Part shown: in pieces, positions 8,636 through 18,700 of the stretch | Numbering within the stretch: the first letter of the stretch is position 1 | How the letters are laid out: each line of letters begins with the position of its first letter | Assembly (NCBI RefSeq): GCF_020295405.1 | Contig: NZ_JADEYP010000001.1 | Span: 1-64,000 of the forward strand | Reading direction: 5' to 3' | DNA: 64,000 nucleotides | From: Sphingobacterium bovistauri | Lineage (GTDB): Bacteria > Bacteroidota > Bacteroidia > Sphingobacteriales > Sphingobacteriaceae | Position numbers and translations under genes: made by a program | Notes under the pieces: generated by a model | What the model saw: only the letters and a program-made list of their open reading frames with translations | Told to the model about the DNA's origin: nothing | Databases searched by the model: none

Positions 8636-10129
8636 TTAATCCATTTTCAATACGCGTTGCGAATGCTCACGAACTTGCGCACAAAGTTCTGGATTATCAT
8701 TTAGTGATTGACCCCATGAAGGAATCATTTCACGTAGTTTATTCTTATATTCCGAAGATTTTGCTCGGTCAGGGAAACATTTTTTCAATAACTGAATCAT
8801 GATAGCCACTGAGGTTGAAGCGCCTGGTGAAGCACCTAATAAAGCAGCAATAGAGCCGTCAGCACTCGAAACCACTTCCGTACCAAACTCTAACACGCCA
8901 CCATGCTTAGGGTCCTTTTTAATAACCTGTACACGTTGACCTGCTTTTTCAATTACCCAGTCTTCCATCTTAGCTGTAGGCATAAATTGTTTCAAAGATT
9001 CCAATTTATCTTTTGGCTTTTTCATTACTTCCGTAATCAAGTATTTCGTCAAATCTAAATTGTCTAAACCTGCAGACAACATTGGCTTAATGTTTGACAA
9101 TTTAATTGAGGCAGGTAAATCAAAGAATGAACCTTGTTTCAAGAATTTAGTTGAAAAACCAGCGTAAGGTCCAAATAATAAAGCTTGTTTACCATCAATA
9201 AAACGAGTGTCCAAGTGAGGAACAGACATTGGAGGTGCACCTACAGAAGCTTTACCGTAAACCTTCGCTTGATGTTGTTTGATAATATCTTCATTCGTAC
9301 ATCTCAACCATTGACCACCTACAGGGAATCCACCGTAACCATTAGCCTCAGGAATTCCTGATTTTTCCAATAATAATAAGGAATGACCTCCAGCTCCTAT
9401 GAAAACAAATTTAGCTTTAATTTCACGCTTATCACCAGTCTTAAGATCTTTCACTTCTACTTCCCAGCGACCATCATCTTCACGATCAATATCTTTTACT
9501 TCTTGATTTACTGAAATATTAATATTCTTTTTGGAAGCTAAATTAGCTATTAAATCTCTTGTCAATGCACCAAAATTTACATCTGTACCGATATCCATTT
9601 TTGTTGCAGCAATAGCCTCATTACTCGTTCTTCCTTCCATCATTAATGGAACCCATTGCTCTAGTAATGTTTTATCTTCGGTATACTCCATTCCTTTGAA
9701 TAGAGTTTCATTAGTCATAGCCTCAAAACGTGTTTTCAAAAAAGCAACATCATCAGTACCAAAGACAGCACTCATATGAGGTACTTTACGAATAAAGTTT
9801 TCAGGACTTTTAATAATCCCCTTCTCTACCAAATAAGTCCAAAACTGTTTTGAAACTTCAAATTGTTCAGCAATTTTAATTGCCTTATCTATTTTAACTG
9901 AACCGTTAGCTTGCTGAGGTGTATAATTCAATTCACATAAAGCAGAGTGACCTGTACCTGCATTATTCCAAGCATCAGAACTCTCAGCGGCTACAACATC
10001 CAAGCGTTCTAATATTTCAATATCAATATCAGGATTTAACTCATTGATCAATGTACCAAGAGTCGCACTCATGATACCACCACCAATTAGCACTACATCA
10101 ACTTCTGATTTTTGTTTTTTCTTGCCCAT
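8636..10129 (-). CDS. mqo: malate:quinone oxidoreductase
   Basis: This FAD enzyme oxidises malate to oxaloacetate and passes electrons to quinones at the inner membrane. The N-terminus carries the dinucleotide-binding motif VVLIGGGIMSATLG, followed by ESSDAWNNAGTGHSALCE, a hallmark of Mqo. Length (about 497 residues) is normal. The open frame extends ten codons further, but MGKKKQ is the usual Mqo start, and the extension overlaps a TAATTTTG promoter element, so I chose 10129. The stop lies about 10 bases before the TPP riboswitch of the next operon. Confidence 0.95.
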   Translation of the reverse strand: MGKKKQKSEVDVVLIGGGIMSATLGTLINELNPDIDIEILERLDVVAAESSDAWNNAGTGHSALCELNYTPQQANGSVKIDKAIKIAEQFEVSKQFWTYLVEKGIIKSPENFIRKVPHMSAVFGTDDVAFLKTRFEAMTNETLFKGMEYTEDKTLLEQWVPLMMEGRTSNEAIAATKMDIGTDVNFGALTRDLIANLASKKNINISVNQEVKDIDREDDGRWEVEVKDLKTGDKREIKAKFVFIGAGGHSLLLLEKSGIPEANGYGGFPVGGQWLRCTNEDIIKQHQAKVYGKASVGAPPMSVPHLDTRFIDGKQALLFGPYAGFSTKFLKQGSFFDLPASIKLSNIKPMLSAGLDNLDLTKYLITEVMKKPKDKLESLKQFMPTAKMEDWVIEKAGQRVQVIKKDPKHGGVLEFGTEVVSSADGSIAALLGASPGASTSVAIMIQLLKKCFPDRAKSSEYKNKLREMIPSWGQSLNDNPELCAQVREHSQRVLKMD

Positions 10130-10147
10130 GACTAGTATTAATTGCAA

Positions 10148-10155
10148 CAAAATTA
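10148..10155 (-). promoter_or_regulatory. mqo: -7 promoter element of mqo
   Basis: TAATTTTG on the minus strand fits the TAnnTTTG consensus and would start transcription about 14 bases before the chosen ATG. No convincing -33 element was found at the usual spacing. It supports the shorter mqo start. Confidence 0.35.
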
Positions 10156-10296
10156 ACATTCATAAATCTTTCTAACGAATCAATTTGTCAATTTATACTC
10201 ATTTATTTTGAATTTTTTTCATGAATAGTCAACGATGTTAAAAATTTGAAATTCATTGTCATAATTTAATAAATTACCACTATTTCAAAATTTGTG

Positions 10297-10304
10297 TATT
10301 TTTG
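10297..10304 (+). promoter_or_regulatory. -7 promoter element upstream of fabG
   Basis: TATTTTTG matches TAnnTTTG and lies 64 bases before the fabG start, in the region divergent from mqo. The -33 element is not clear. Confidence 0.3.
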
Positions 10305-10368
10305 CTAGACACTCACTTTTGAAGTTTTCTTTGATTGTGATTAATTAAGAAACTATAAATATTTATAT

Positions 10369-11112
10369 ATGAAATTATTAGAGGGAAAAACGGCTTTAGT
10401 AACTGGTGCTTCAAAAGGTATTGGCCGTAAAATTGCCGAGGTATTTGCTCAAAATGGTGCTAATGTAGCTTTCACATACCTATCATCTGTGGAAAAAGGT
10501 CAAGCTTTAGAGCAAGAGTTACAGGCTTTCGGTACTAAAGTGGTGGGTTATCGCTCAGATGCTTCAAAATTTGATGAAGCAGAACAATTGATAAATGACA
10601 TCGTAAATGATTTCGGTACAATTGATATTGTTGTAAATAATGCTGGTATCACGAAAGATGGTCTGTTAATGCGCATGACAGAAGAAAACTGGGATGATGT
10701 CATCAATGTAAACTTGAAATCTATTTTCAATGTAACTAAGGCTGCATCAAAAATTATGATGAAACAACGTAAAGGTTCATTCATCAATATGTCTTCTGTA
10801 GTAGGTATTCAGGGGAATGCTGGTCAAGCTAATTATGCGGCTTCAAAAGCTGGAATCATTGGATTTACTAAATCTGTCGCTAAAGAGTTGGGATCACGTA
10901 ACATTCGTGCTAATGTAATTGCTCCAGGATTTATCCGTACAGAGATGACTGATGTTTTAGATCCTAAGGTAGTTGCTGGTTGGGAAGCTGGTATACCATT
11001 AAAACGCGCTGGCTCTACTGAAGATATAGCAAATGCTTGTTTATTCTTAGCTTCGGATTTATCATCTTATATCACAGGTCAAACTTTATCTGTTGACGGA
11101 GGTATGGTTTAA
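10369..11112 (+). CDS. fabG: 3-oxoacyl-ACP reductase FabG (SDR family)
   Basis: This 247-residue short-chain dehydrogenase has the NADPH-binding TGASKGIG (residues 14-21), NNAG near 90, a catalytic Ser in NMSSVVG, and YAASK as the Tyr/Lys pair. The YAASKAG and GFIRTEMTD segments are typical of FabG, which reduces 3-oxoacyl-ACP in fatty acid elongation. The gene stands alone between a divergent mqo and a terminator. A specialised SDR of another pathway cannot be fully ruled out, but the match to housekeeping FabG is close. Confidence 0.9.
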   Translation: MKLLEGKTALVTGASKGIGRKIAEVFAQNGANVAFTYLSSVEKGQALEQELQAFGTKVVGYRSDASKFDEAEQLINDIVNDFGTIDIVVNNAGITKDGLLMRMTEENWDDVINVNLKSIFNVTKAASKIMMKQRKGSFINMSSVVGIQGNAGQANYAASKAGIIGFTKSVAKELGSRNIRANVIAPGFIRTEMTDVLDPKVVAGWEAGIPLKRAGSTEDIANACLFLASDLSSYITGQTLSVDGGMV

Positions 11113-11136
11113 TCCTAAAACTTATAAAATTAATAT

Positions 11137-11166
11137 AAAGCGTCTTGAAAGAATCCAAGACGCTTT
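11137..11166 (+). terminator. fabG terminator
   Basis: A perfect 11-bp stem (11137-11147 with 11156-11166) is followed by a run of T at 11164-11170. Confidence 0.9.
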
Positions 11167-11175
11167 TTTTATGAT

Positions 11176-11183
11176 TATATTTG
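11176..11183 (+). promoter_or_regulatory. -7 promoter element directly before the LuxE-like gene
   Basis: TATATTTG fits TAnnTTTG exactly and ends 6 bases before the ATG at 11190. The fabG terminator ends only a few bases upstream, so the promoter must sit here. A transcript begun from it would have almost no leader. Confidence 0.45.
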
Positions 11184-11189
11184 TAATCT

Positions 11190-12173
11190 ATGGTGGCAAA
11201 AGAAGATGTATTCTCTATTGAGAATGATGATGACTTTAATCGTATCGCATTAAAAATTTTTCAGTATCAAATAGAAAACAATGAAGTATATAAGAAATAT
11301 GTAAATAATTTACATATTGACAAATCGACTGTACAACATTACACAGACATACCTTTTCTTCCAATCCAGTTTTTTAAGACACAAAAAGTTTCTACTATAC
11401 AGAACAAACCCTTAATAACTTTTACAAGCTCTGGTACTACAGGTATGATTAATAGTCAACATCATGTGTACGATTTAGATTGGTATGAATTAAGTTTTCG
11501 TAAAGCTTTTGAACAGTTCTATGGTAAAGCAGAAAATGTAGCAATACTTGCACTACTTCCATCCTACTTAGAAAGAGATGGTTCATCACTTATTTACATG
11601 ATTGATGATTTAATCAAATCATCAAATCTACCGCAGAGTAATTATTTTCTTTATAATCACGAGGAATTATATCATATTCTTAACCAACTGAAGTCACAAG
11701 GGACAAAAACTCTATTAATTGGAGTAACCTATGCACTATTGGATTTTGTAGAAAATTATAAAATTGATTTTCCAGAACTAATAGTTATGGAAACTGGTGG
11801 TATGAAGGGAAAACGTAAGGAAATGATTCGAGAAGAATTACATCAAGTGTTAAATGAAGGATTTGGTGTAATGAGTATTCATTCTGAATATGGAATGACA
11901 GAATTATTATCACAAGGGTATTCAAATGGCTATGGATTATTCAAAACACCTAAGTGGATGAAAATATTGATCAGAGACACTAATGACCCATTGACGTTAA
12001 TTACGAATAATAATACTGGTGCAATCAATGTAATTGATTTAGCTAATGTTCACTCCTGTTCGTTTATTGCAACACAGGATTTAGGAAGAAAATATGAAGA
12101 TGATGGATCTTTTGAAGTACTAGGTAGATTTGACAATGCAGATATTAGGGGGTGCAATTTATTAGTACAATAA
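11190..12173 (+). CDS. LuxE-family acyl-protein synthetase-like (adenylate-forming)
   Basis: The 327-residue protein matches the LuxE/acyl-protein synthetase family (PF04443). It has the adenylate-forming P-loop FTSSGTTG near residue 80, ETGGMKG near 203, and SEYGMTELLSQGYS near 233, which corresponds to the ATP/acyl-adenylate site. LuxE activates fatty acids and passes them to a cysteine before reduction in bioluminescence; there are no lux partners here, so the role must differ. Activation of an acyl or aryl acid is a fair guess. The gene begins right after a -7 promoter element and its stop codon lies inside a terminator stem. Confidence 0.75.
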   Translation: MVAKEDVFSIENDDDFNRIALKIFQYQIENNEVYKKYVNNLHIDKSTVQHYTDIPFLPIQFFKTQKVSTIQNKPLITFTSSGTTGMINSQHHVYDLDWYELSFRKAFEQFYGKAENVAILALLPSYLERDGSSLIYMIDDLIKSSNLPQSNYFLYNHEELYHILNQLKSQGTKTLLIGVTYALLDFVENYKIDFPELIVMETGGMKGKRKEMIREELHQVLNEGFGVMSIHSEYGMTELLSQGYSNGYGLFKTPKWMKILIRDTNDPLTLITNNNTGAINVIDLANVHSCSFIATQDLGRKYEDDGSFEVLGRFDNADIRGCNLLVQ

Positions 12174-12213
12174 AATTGTGGTAGAATCTTTAATACGATT
12201 CTACCACAATTTT
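12172..12213. terminator. 17-bp bidirectional terminator overlapping a stop codon
   Basis: A perfect 17-bp stem (12172-12188 with 12197-12213) has an 8-base loop. Its left arm includes the last two bases of the LuxE-like stop codon, and its right arm ends two bases from the stop of the convergent lipoprotein gene. Confidence 0.88.
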
Positions 12214-12214
12214 A

Positions 12215-12682
12215 TTATTGCAATTTAAAATCAATTGCATAAATTTTTTCGTTTGACTTTAATTTAAACTCAGATGAAAAATATGAATAATCATGTTTTA
12301 AGTACATATTAAAATAAACAGTTCCACCATTTTTAATTTCTAATATGTGTGGATCAGGTGCAACTTCTAAACCAAATACAACACTTGAAACTGTGTAAGT
12401 CATATATTCTGCAAAACTACCAACTGAAGAAATACCTTTATCTTTAAAAGTTAAAGTCTTAAGAGGAGCATCATTTAAATCCAAATCTACATAGTTAATT
12501 GTTTCACCCTTATCATTCCTAATAACTTCAGTGTATCGAACCGCCTTCCACAATTTACCTTGTAGATCACTATCGATTTTTGACTTTACTTGATCTTCAG
12601 AAATAAATTTATCATTAGAACCACAACCATAAATAAAACCTAGAAAAAAAACAACTAAAGGGATAATTTTTAAACTTTTCAT
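12215..12682 (-). CDS. hypothetical lipoprotein
   Basis: A 155-residue protein with a lipoprotein signal peptide: a basic N-terminus, a hydrophobic core, and a lipobox FIYGC placing the acylated Cys at residue 20. The mature part is short, mixed alpha/beta-like and without a family I recognise. It is probably anchored in the outer membrane facing the periplasm. It lies 119 bases downstream of the zinc-peptidase gene on the same strand. Function unknown. Confidence 0.6.
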   Translation of the reverse strand: MKSLKIIPLVVFFLGFIYGCGSNDKFISEDQVKSKIDSDLQGKLWKAVRYTEVIRNDKGETINYVDLDLNDAPLKTLTFKDKGISSVGSFAEYMTYTVSSVVFGLEVAPDPHILEIKNGGTVYFNMYLKHDYSYFSSEFKLKSNEKIYAIDFKLQ

Positions 12683-12801
12683 AAACTAATTATTGATTAA
12701 AAGCAAATATAGTTAAGAAAGGCATCTCTTCAAAGTCACAAAGTAGAAGATATGCTACATATTTTTAATCAACAATCAATAGATTTAACCTTACCAATGT
12801 G

Positions 12802-13665
12802 TTATAAATTCAATTCTTTAAATGTATTTCCTGCATTTAGATCTCCTGTCTCATACCCTTTTTTAAACCAATACATCCGTTGTTCAGATGTACCATGTGT
12901 AAAAGATTCAGGATTAGAATAACCTTGAGATTTTTCCTGAATATGATCATCTCCCACTGCCGCAGCCGCAGTCATTCCATCAACTATATCTTGGTAAGTT
13001 AATTCAATACTTGTCAATTTGTTTACATAGTGCGCCCACACTCCAGCATAAAAATCTGCCTGCAATTCCGTCATTACAGAAACTTTATTATATTCAATCT
13101 CACTAATTTTGTTACGCATCTGATTTGTTTTACCTAATACACCTGTCAAATTTTGAATATGGTGCCCTACTTCATGAGCGATAACATACGCCAATGCAAA
13201 TTCTCCCTTTGCGCCAAATTTAGTACTCAGTTCCTTATTAAAACTTAAATCCAAATACACTTTTTGATCAGCAGGACAGTAAAATGGTCCAAACGCAGAA
13301 TGACCAGTTCCGCATCCGCCAGTTTCATAAGATTGATTATAAACTAACAAGGTAGGTTTAGGGTATTCTTGTCCAGACTGTTGAAATATATGAGTCCATA
13401 CTTCATCTGTACTGGTTAATACAACTTCAGAAAATTGCAGTAAACGATCTTCTTCGGGTGTTGATTGATACTCGCCTTGTTGTGTGCTGGCTAAACCACC
13501 ATCACCTTGCATTTGCTGTAACAGTTGCCCTGGATCGCCTCCCATAAAAAGACTTATTAACAAAACAATTACACCACCAACACCTCCTAATGCTAGTTTT
13601 TTTCCGCCAGACATGCCTCGTCTATCTTCGACATTGCCACCTGTACGACCTCCTTGCCATTTCAT
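12802..13665 (-). CDS. neutral zinc metallopeptidase, YpfJ family
   Basis: This 287-residue protein belongs to the putative neutral zinc metallopeptidase family (PF04228). A Gly-rich, Arg-containing start (MKWQGGRTGGNVEDRRG) precedes one membrane segment at about 28-42 and a periplasmic catalytic domain. The zinc motif HEVGH is at 164-168, and a downstream ELQADFYAG supplies the third ligand region. The WQGGR...N.EDRR N-terminus is a family hallmark. Substrates are not known for the family. It is divergent from the PhnA-like gene. Confidence 0.9.
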   Translation of the reverse strand: MKWQGGRTGGNVEDRRGMSGGKKLALGGVGGVIVLLISLFMGGDPGQLLQQMQGDGGLASTQQGEYQSTPEEDRLLQFSEVVLTSTDEVWTHIFQQSGQEYPKPTLLVYNQSYETGGCGTGHSAFGPFYCPADQKVYLDLSFNKELSTKFGAKGEFALAYVIAHEVGHHIQNLTGVLGKTNQMRNKISEIEYNKVSVMTELQADFYAGVWAHYVNKLTSIELTYQDIVDGMTAAAAVGDDHIQEKSQGYSNPESFTHGTSEQRMYWFKKGYETGDLNAGNTFKELNL

Positions 13666-13798
13666 AATTATTATATTTGATTATTAGTTTATTCAATTAT
13701 ACAAATACCTTACCAAATACTAAAATAACTTTCGTAAAATAATCCTACTACAATATGCTGTCAATTTTGTGTATTTTTAGCTTTTATTTTTAACCGAT

Positions 13799-14377
13799 AT
13801 GAGTTTAGAAAAACAACTTCAAGAAAGAAGCGGAAATCAATGTGAATTGTGTAATAGCACTTCAAGCCTCACAATCTACGAAGTTCCACCTGTATCTATT
13901 GTTAACACAGATAATAGCATTTATGTTTGTCAAAATTGTAAATCCCAATTAGACAAAACGGAGCAAATTGATCCTGAGCATTGGAAAGTACTTAGTGAAA
14001 CTATGTGGTCTGAACATGCGGCAGTCCAAATAGTGGCCTGGAGGGTATTAAGTAGATTAAGAAATGAAAGTTGGGCTATTGATAATTTAGATATTTTATA
14101 TCTTGACGAGGAATCATTAGAGTGGGCCAAGAAAACTGGCGACCATGAATCAGATGCAACTGTTGCATTTCATCAAGATTCAAATAATACACGTTTGTAC
14201 GAAGGTGATACTGTGGTATTGATAAAGACATTGGATGTTAAAGGTTCTTCTGTCAATGCAAAATTAGGCACTGTAGTTAAAAATATTCGATTAGATCCCA
14301 ATAATACAGAGTACATAGAAGGAAAAATCGATGGACAGACTATTGTCATTTTGACAAAGTATTTAAGAAAGGGATAA
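13799..14377 (+). CDS. PhnA-domain protein with zinc ribbon
   Basis: The 192-residue protein has an N-terminal zinc-ribbon with CELC (C15, C18) and CQNC (C44, C47), and a C-terminal PhnA domain (about 120-192) with the pattern YEGDTVVLIKTLDVKGSS. Family members are named after E. coli PhnA, but PhnA is not needed for phosphonate use, so the name says little about function. No phosphonate genes are nearby. Monocistronic, closed by a terminator shared with the efflux operon. Confidence 0.85.
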   Translation: MSLEKQLQERSGNQCELCNSTSSLTIYEVPPVSIVNTDNSIYVCQNCKSQLDKTEQIDPEHWKVLSETMWSEHAAVQIVAWRVLSRLRNESWAIDNLDILYLDEESLEWAKKTGDHESDATVAFHQDSNNTRLYEGDTVVLIKTLDVKGSSVNAKLGTVVKNIRLDPNNTEYIEGKIDGQTIVILTKYLRKG

Positions 14378-14391
14378 TATTCATCGTTATT

Positions 14392-14437
14392 AAAATTAAG
14401 AGGTAATTTTTATTTAAAAATATCACCTCTTAATTTT
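14392..14437. terminator. bidirectional terminator between phnA-like gene and efflux operon
   Basis: A 13-bp perfect stem (14392-14404 with 14425-14437) has A-rich and T-rich outer arms. It lies 12 bases before the stop of the convergent adaptor gene. Confidence 0.8.
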
Positions 14438-14448
14438 TGCAATACGTA

Positions 14449-15753
14449 TTAATGGGAATGACCACCTGTATCACTCAGTTTGGCATTAATGAAAAAGGCA
14501 CCTTTTGTTACGACAATTGTGTGTTCTGGTAATTCAACTACAGGAACTATAGCTGTATACCCCTGATCAGAAGCACCTTTTGCTATTTCTATTTTTTCAA
14601 ATCTGACATTATTTTTTTGTGTATTAGCATGAGCTGCAGACTCGGATTCATTACTATGATTATGACTTTCTTCTCCTTCATCATGACTATGTCCATGATC
14701 ATCATGTGAAGACTCATTATGCTCATCAGCTTCTTTATCAGTTTTTATAAAAATATAGGATTTTCCCTCAACATCTACAATTGCTGCTGTAGGAACTGCC
14801 AATGTAAGATTGTTTGCCAAATTAATTAATCCAACAGCGTTCATACCATCAATCAGTCCTGTACGGTCACCTTGAATACTGCAATGAACTGAAATGGTTT
14901 TACTATCATTCTCGAATGAAGCCCCTATTTTATACACTGTAGCTTTGTATGATTTCTCAGGACTATTTGTCAATTTAAAATCCACTTGTTGCCCTAAAGT
15001 AATATCGCCTATATTCCTTTCAAAAACCTGTAAATCAAGATGTATTGATGAATTGTCTATAATTTCAGCAACGGGTGAAGAAACATCTACATAAGCGCCT
15101 ACTTGAGCATTAATACGGCTAATAGTACCACTAATTGGTGCAACAATTGCCATTCCGTTTCTGATGTTCGTATTTGAAATAGATGAAGTAGTTATCCCCA
15201 TCATTTGTAACCTCTTGATTAAAGAAGCTTTTTGTGTTTTGAGCTTTTTTAATTCTGTGGCTGCACTTTGCAAATTTTTCTTAGCACCAGCATCGTTATT
15301 AAATAGCTCTTGCTGTCTTTCAAATTCTTGTTCTGCATACAGCAATTGATTATTTACTGTAAGGTATTGCTCTTGAACATCTATGAATTCAGGATTAGAA
15401 ATTGTTGCTAACACTTGACCCTTCTTCACATAATCTCCATCCTGAACATTAACAGAGTTAACAACACCTCCAAACAAAGCCGCTACAGAAGCTTTATTAC
15501 TATTTGGAACACGTAGTATCCCATTGATTTTATTTGAGGAGGTAATATTCATCTTGGTGAGTGTGCTCAATTCTATGCCGACAGCCTTTATTTGATCTGC
15601 ATTAAGTTCAGCAATAGTTTTAGGAGCTTCTTTATTATGCTCATCTACTTTTTCTTCTTTTACTTTAGTACCTTCCTTGCGTGTATTTGTATCACAACTA
15701 TAACTTATAGCGCAAAAAAGTATACAGCATATTAGTATGTTATTGAATTTCAT
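14449..15753 (-). CDS. heavy-metal efflux periplasmic adaptor (CusB/CzcB family)
   Basis: A 434-residue membrane-fusion protein of a metal RND pump. It is a lipoprotein (lipobox ISYSC, Cys near residue 20), with a barrel-sandwich (lipoyl-like) domain around VNVQDGDYVKKGQVLA, a coiled-coil hairpin with QEQYLTVNNQLLYAEQEF, and a beta-barrel/MPD region. Residues 341-375 form an insert very rich in His, Asp and Glu, and the protein ends in GGHSH; both are probable metal-binding tracts. It follows the pump gene after 9 bases and completes the tripartite system. Confidence 0.92.
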   Translation of the reverse strand: MKFNNILICCILFCAISYSCDTNTRKEGTKVKEEKVDEHNKEAPKTIAELNADQIKAVGIELSTLTKMNITSSNKINGILRVPNSNKASVAALFGGVVNSVNVQDGDYVKKGQVLATISNPEFIDVQEQYLTVNNQLLYAEQEFERQQELFNNDAGAKKNLQSAATELKKLKTQKASLIKRLQMMGITTSSISNTNIRNGMAIVAPISGTISRINAQVGAYVDVSSPVAEIIDNSSIHLDLQVFERNIGDITLGQQVDFKLTNSPEKSYKATVYKIGASFENDSKTISVHCSIQGDRTGLIDGMNAVGLINLANNLTLAVPTAAIVDVEGKSYIFIKTDKEADEHNESSHDDHGHSHDEGEESHNHSNESESAAHANTQKNNVRFEKIEIAKGASDQGYTAIVPVVELPEHTIVVTKGAFFINAKLSDTGGHSH

Positions 15754-15762
15754 ATTTGAAGT

Positions 15763-18700
15763 TTATTGATTAAGAACAGAATTAATATTGATAACCGACT
15801 CGTTTATTTTTTGGATAGATTCCAAATACTTAAGTTGAATGTTGGTCGACCTTTGCAGGGCTAAAAGGTACTCAACATATGATATTTCACCAGTTTTGTA
15901 CCCTAATTGTGAGGCATTAACGATCTTTATAGCATTTGGAATAGCTTGGTTTTTATAGTAGAGATATTGCTGAACGTCTTGATTATACTGATTCATTAAT
16001 GTTTTGAATTGATTTTTTAAGTTATTTGTTGTTAACAACATATTCTGTTCAGCTATTTGTTTTTCATATTCCATAGCCTTTACTCTTGATTTAGTAGCGG
16101 TATAAGTCAACGGAATACTTACCCCAATATTAAAGGATGTAAATCTGTTTTTAGCTCCAAAGTATTGTTCCACACCGTTTTTTAAATGATCTCCAATTAA
16201 AGATTGATTTGTAATACCAACAGAAAATTCGGGTAATCCCTCAGATTTTGTTAATTTAATATTTGCATCGTGCAAATTCATTTCATTTTCATACAATCGA
16301 ATAAGCGGATGACTAGCCAAGGCAACACTATCAAATACTTGCGTTAGGTTCAATGGTTCATATTCGACGATATTGGTGATTTTAAAGTCTTCATTGGTAA
16401 ACAACAGTGCTTTTAGATTTGCATAGGCATTCATCATCAAGACTTCGTTTTGCTTCCACAACAAGTGTATTTCACCTTTTTCAGTCTCAGCTGTATTTAT
16501 TTCTATCTTTTTAATATCACCTGCATTAAAGCGCACTGTCGCAATGCGAATAAAATCATCATACAAACTATCCAAGCTCTCCAATTGCATATTATTGTGC
16601 TCCAAATATTGCAACTGATAATAGTATGTGCGAATTTCTTTGAGAATCTCTATTGAGTTAACATCCTTTTCAATTAACCTTTGATTTAACGAACCATTAT
16701 ACACTGCTCTACGCGCGGAAAATATTGTTGGAAATGGAATACTTTGTGAAATAGCGTAAGATTGGTCAAATTTTGGACTATTATATTGCCCCAATTGGCC
16801 TTCTAGATTCAGTTTCGGTAGCTCTCCAATAGTTCCTTTCAATGCTTCACTATATTTAATGCGTAAATCACTATTAACTAAAGCTTTATTATTTATTTTG
16901 GCTATTTCAATTAATTCTTCTAATGAATACTGTTTAGTTTGGGCACTTGCTGAGTTCATTAAACCAAAAGATAAAATCGTCAATACAACTACGACATATT
17001 TGGAATTAAGCTTCTTAGATTTTTTATCAAAAAGAATATAAAGCATTGGTAAAACAAATAATGTCAAAAAAGTTGCTGTAATTAATCCACCGATCACAAC
17101 AGTAGCCAAAGGTTTTTGAACCTCCGCTCCAGCTCCAGACGAAATTGCCATTGGGAGGAATCCCAAGGATGCTACTGTCGCTGTCATTAATACAGGTCTC
17201 AATCGTATTTTTGCACCTTCCATAACACGCTGATACACATCACTCATGCCTTCTTTTTCTAAATCATTGAATGTGCCAATTAATACTATCCCATTTAATA
17301 CCGCTACACCAAATAAGGCAATAAACCCAATCCCTGCACTGATGCTAAAAGGCATATCACGAATTAATAGTGCAAAAATGCCCCCTATTGCAGACATTGG
17401 AATTGCTGTAAAAATCAATAAAGCTTGTTTAGCTGAATGAAACGTAAAATATAAAAGGGAAAAAATCAGGAGTAATGAAACAGGTACTGCAATTAACAAT
17501 CTATTTGTAGCCTTTTGAAGATTTTCAAATTGTCCACCAAAAGAAAAATAGTAACCAGATGGCAATTTGATTTGTGTGGCTAGTTCCTTCTCAATATCTG
17601 TCACCACGGACTGTACATCTCTATCTGCTACATTAAAACCTATCACAATTCTTCTTTTTCCAGACTCACGTGAGATCTGTGCAGGGCCTTGTTCATAAGT
17701 TACAGATGCCAATTGATACATCGGAATTTGATTACCATCCTTTGTAGCAACTTGTAAATTTTCTACATCTTTGATATCCGTTCTATTCGCACTATCCAAT
17801 CTTACTACCAAGTCAAATCTTCTTTCATTTTCGAATACTTGACCAGCTACTTTCCCTGCAAATGCGGTACTCAAAACATCATTGACTTCCTCTACTGTTA
17901 CTCCATAATTTCCTAAATTTAGTCGATTGTATTTCACATTAATTTGTGGTAAACCGGTCACTCTTTCTATTTGTGGTGCGGTCGTACCTTCTACACTCTG
18001 GATAATTGCGCCTACCTTATTGGCGTAATTTGCTAATGTATCCATATTTTCACCAAATATCTTGACAGCTACATCCTGACGAATACCAGTCATCAATTCA
18101 TTAAAGCGCATTTGTATAGGTTGATTAGATTCAAAGAATACACCAGGTATCACTTCCAATTTTTCCATTATTGCATCGGCCAATTCGCCATAGAACATTT
18201 CCGATTTCCAATCATCTTTCGGTTTAAGAACAATCATCATATCTGTCGCTTCTGGAGGCATTGGATCTGTTGGTACTTCGGCAGAGCCCGTTTTACCTAC
18301 TACCATTTTTACTTCATCAAATTCTTTTATGATTCGTGAAGCTTGCATGGATGTTTCAATACTTTGACTCAATGAGCTACCTTGAGGAAGTATACAGTGA
18401 AAAGCAAAGTCTCCTTCTTGCAATTGGGGAATAAACTCTCCTCCCATTCTACTAAAAATGTATATACTTATACCAAAAATTAGAACCGTAGCAAGCACTA
18501 TTATTTTTTTTATTTTAAGACTTTTATCTAATAATGGTTCATAGTAATAATGAATCTTTTTAATCATCCTATCGGAGAAAGTATCTTTAAGATGCGGTTT
18601 CTTCGATAAAAATTGTGCACTCATCATCGGAATATAGGTCAATGATAATATCAACGCCCCAAGAATAGCAAAACTTACCGTTTGTGCCATTGGGGTAAAC

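Noticed and set aside
10130-10159. Ten-codon N-terminal extension of Mqo
   Set aside because: It overlaps a -7 promoter element and adds residues not usual for Mqo, which begins MGKKK-like.
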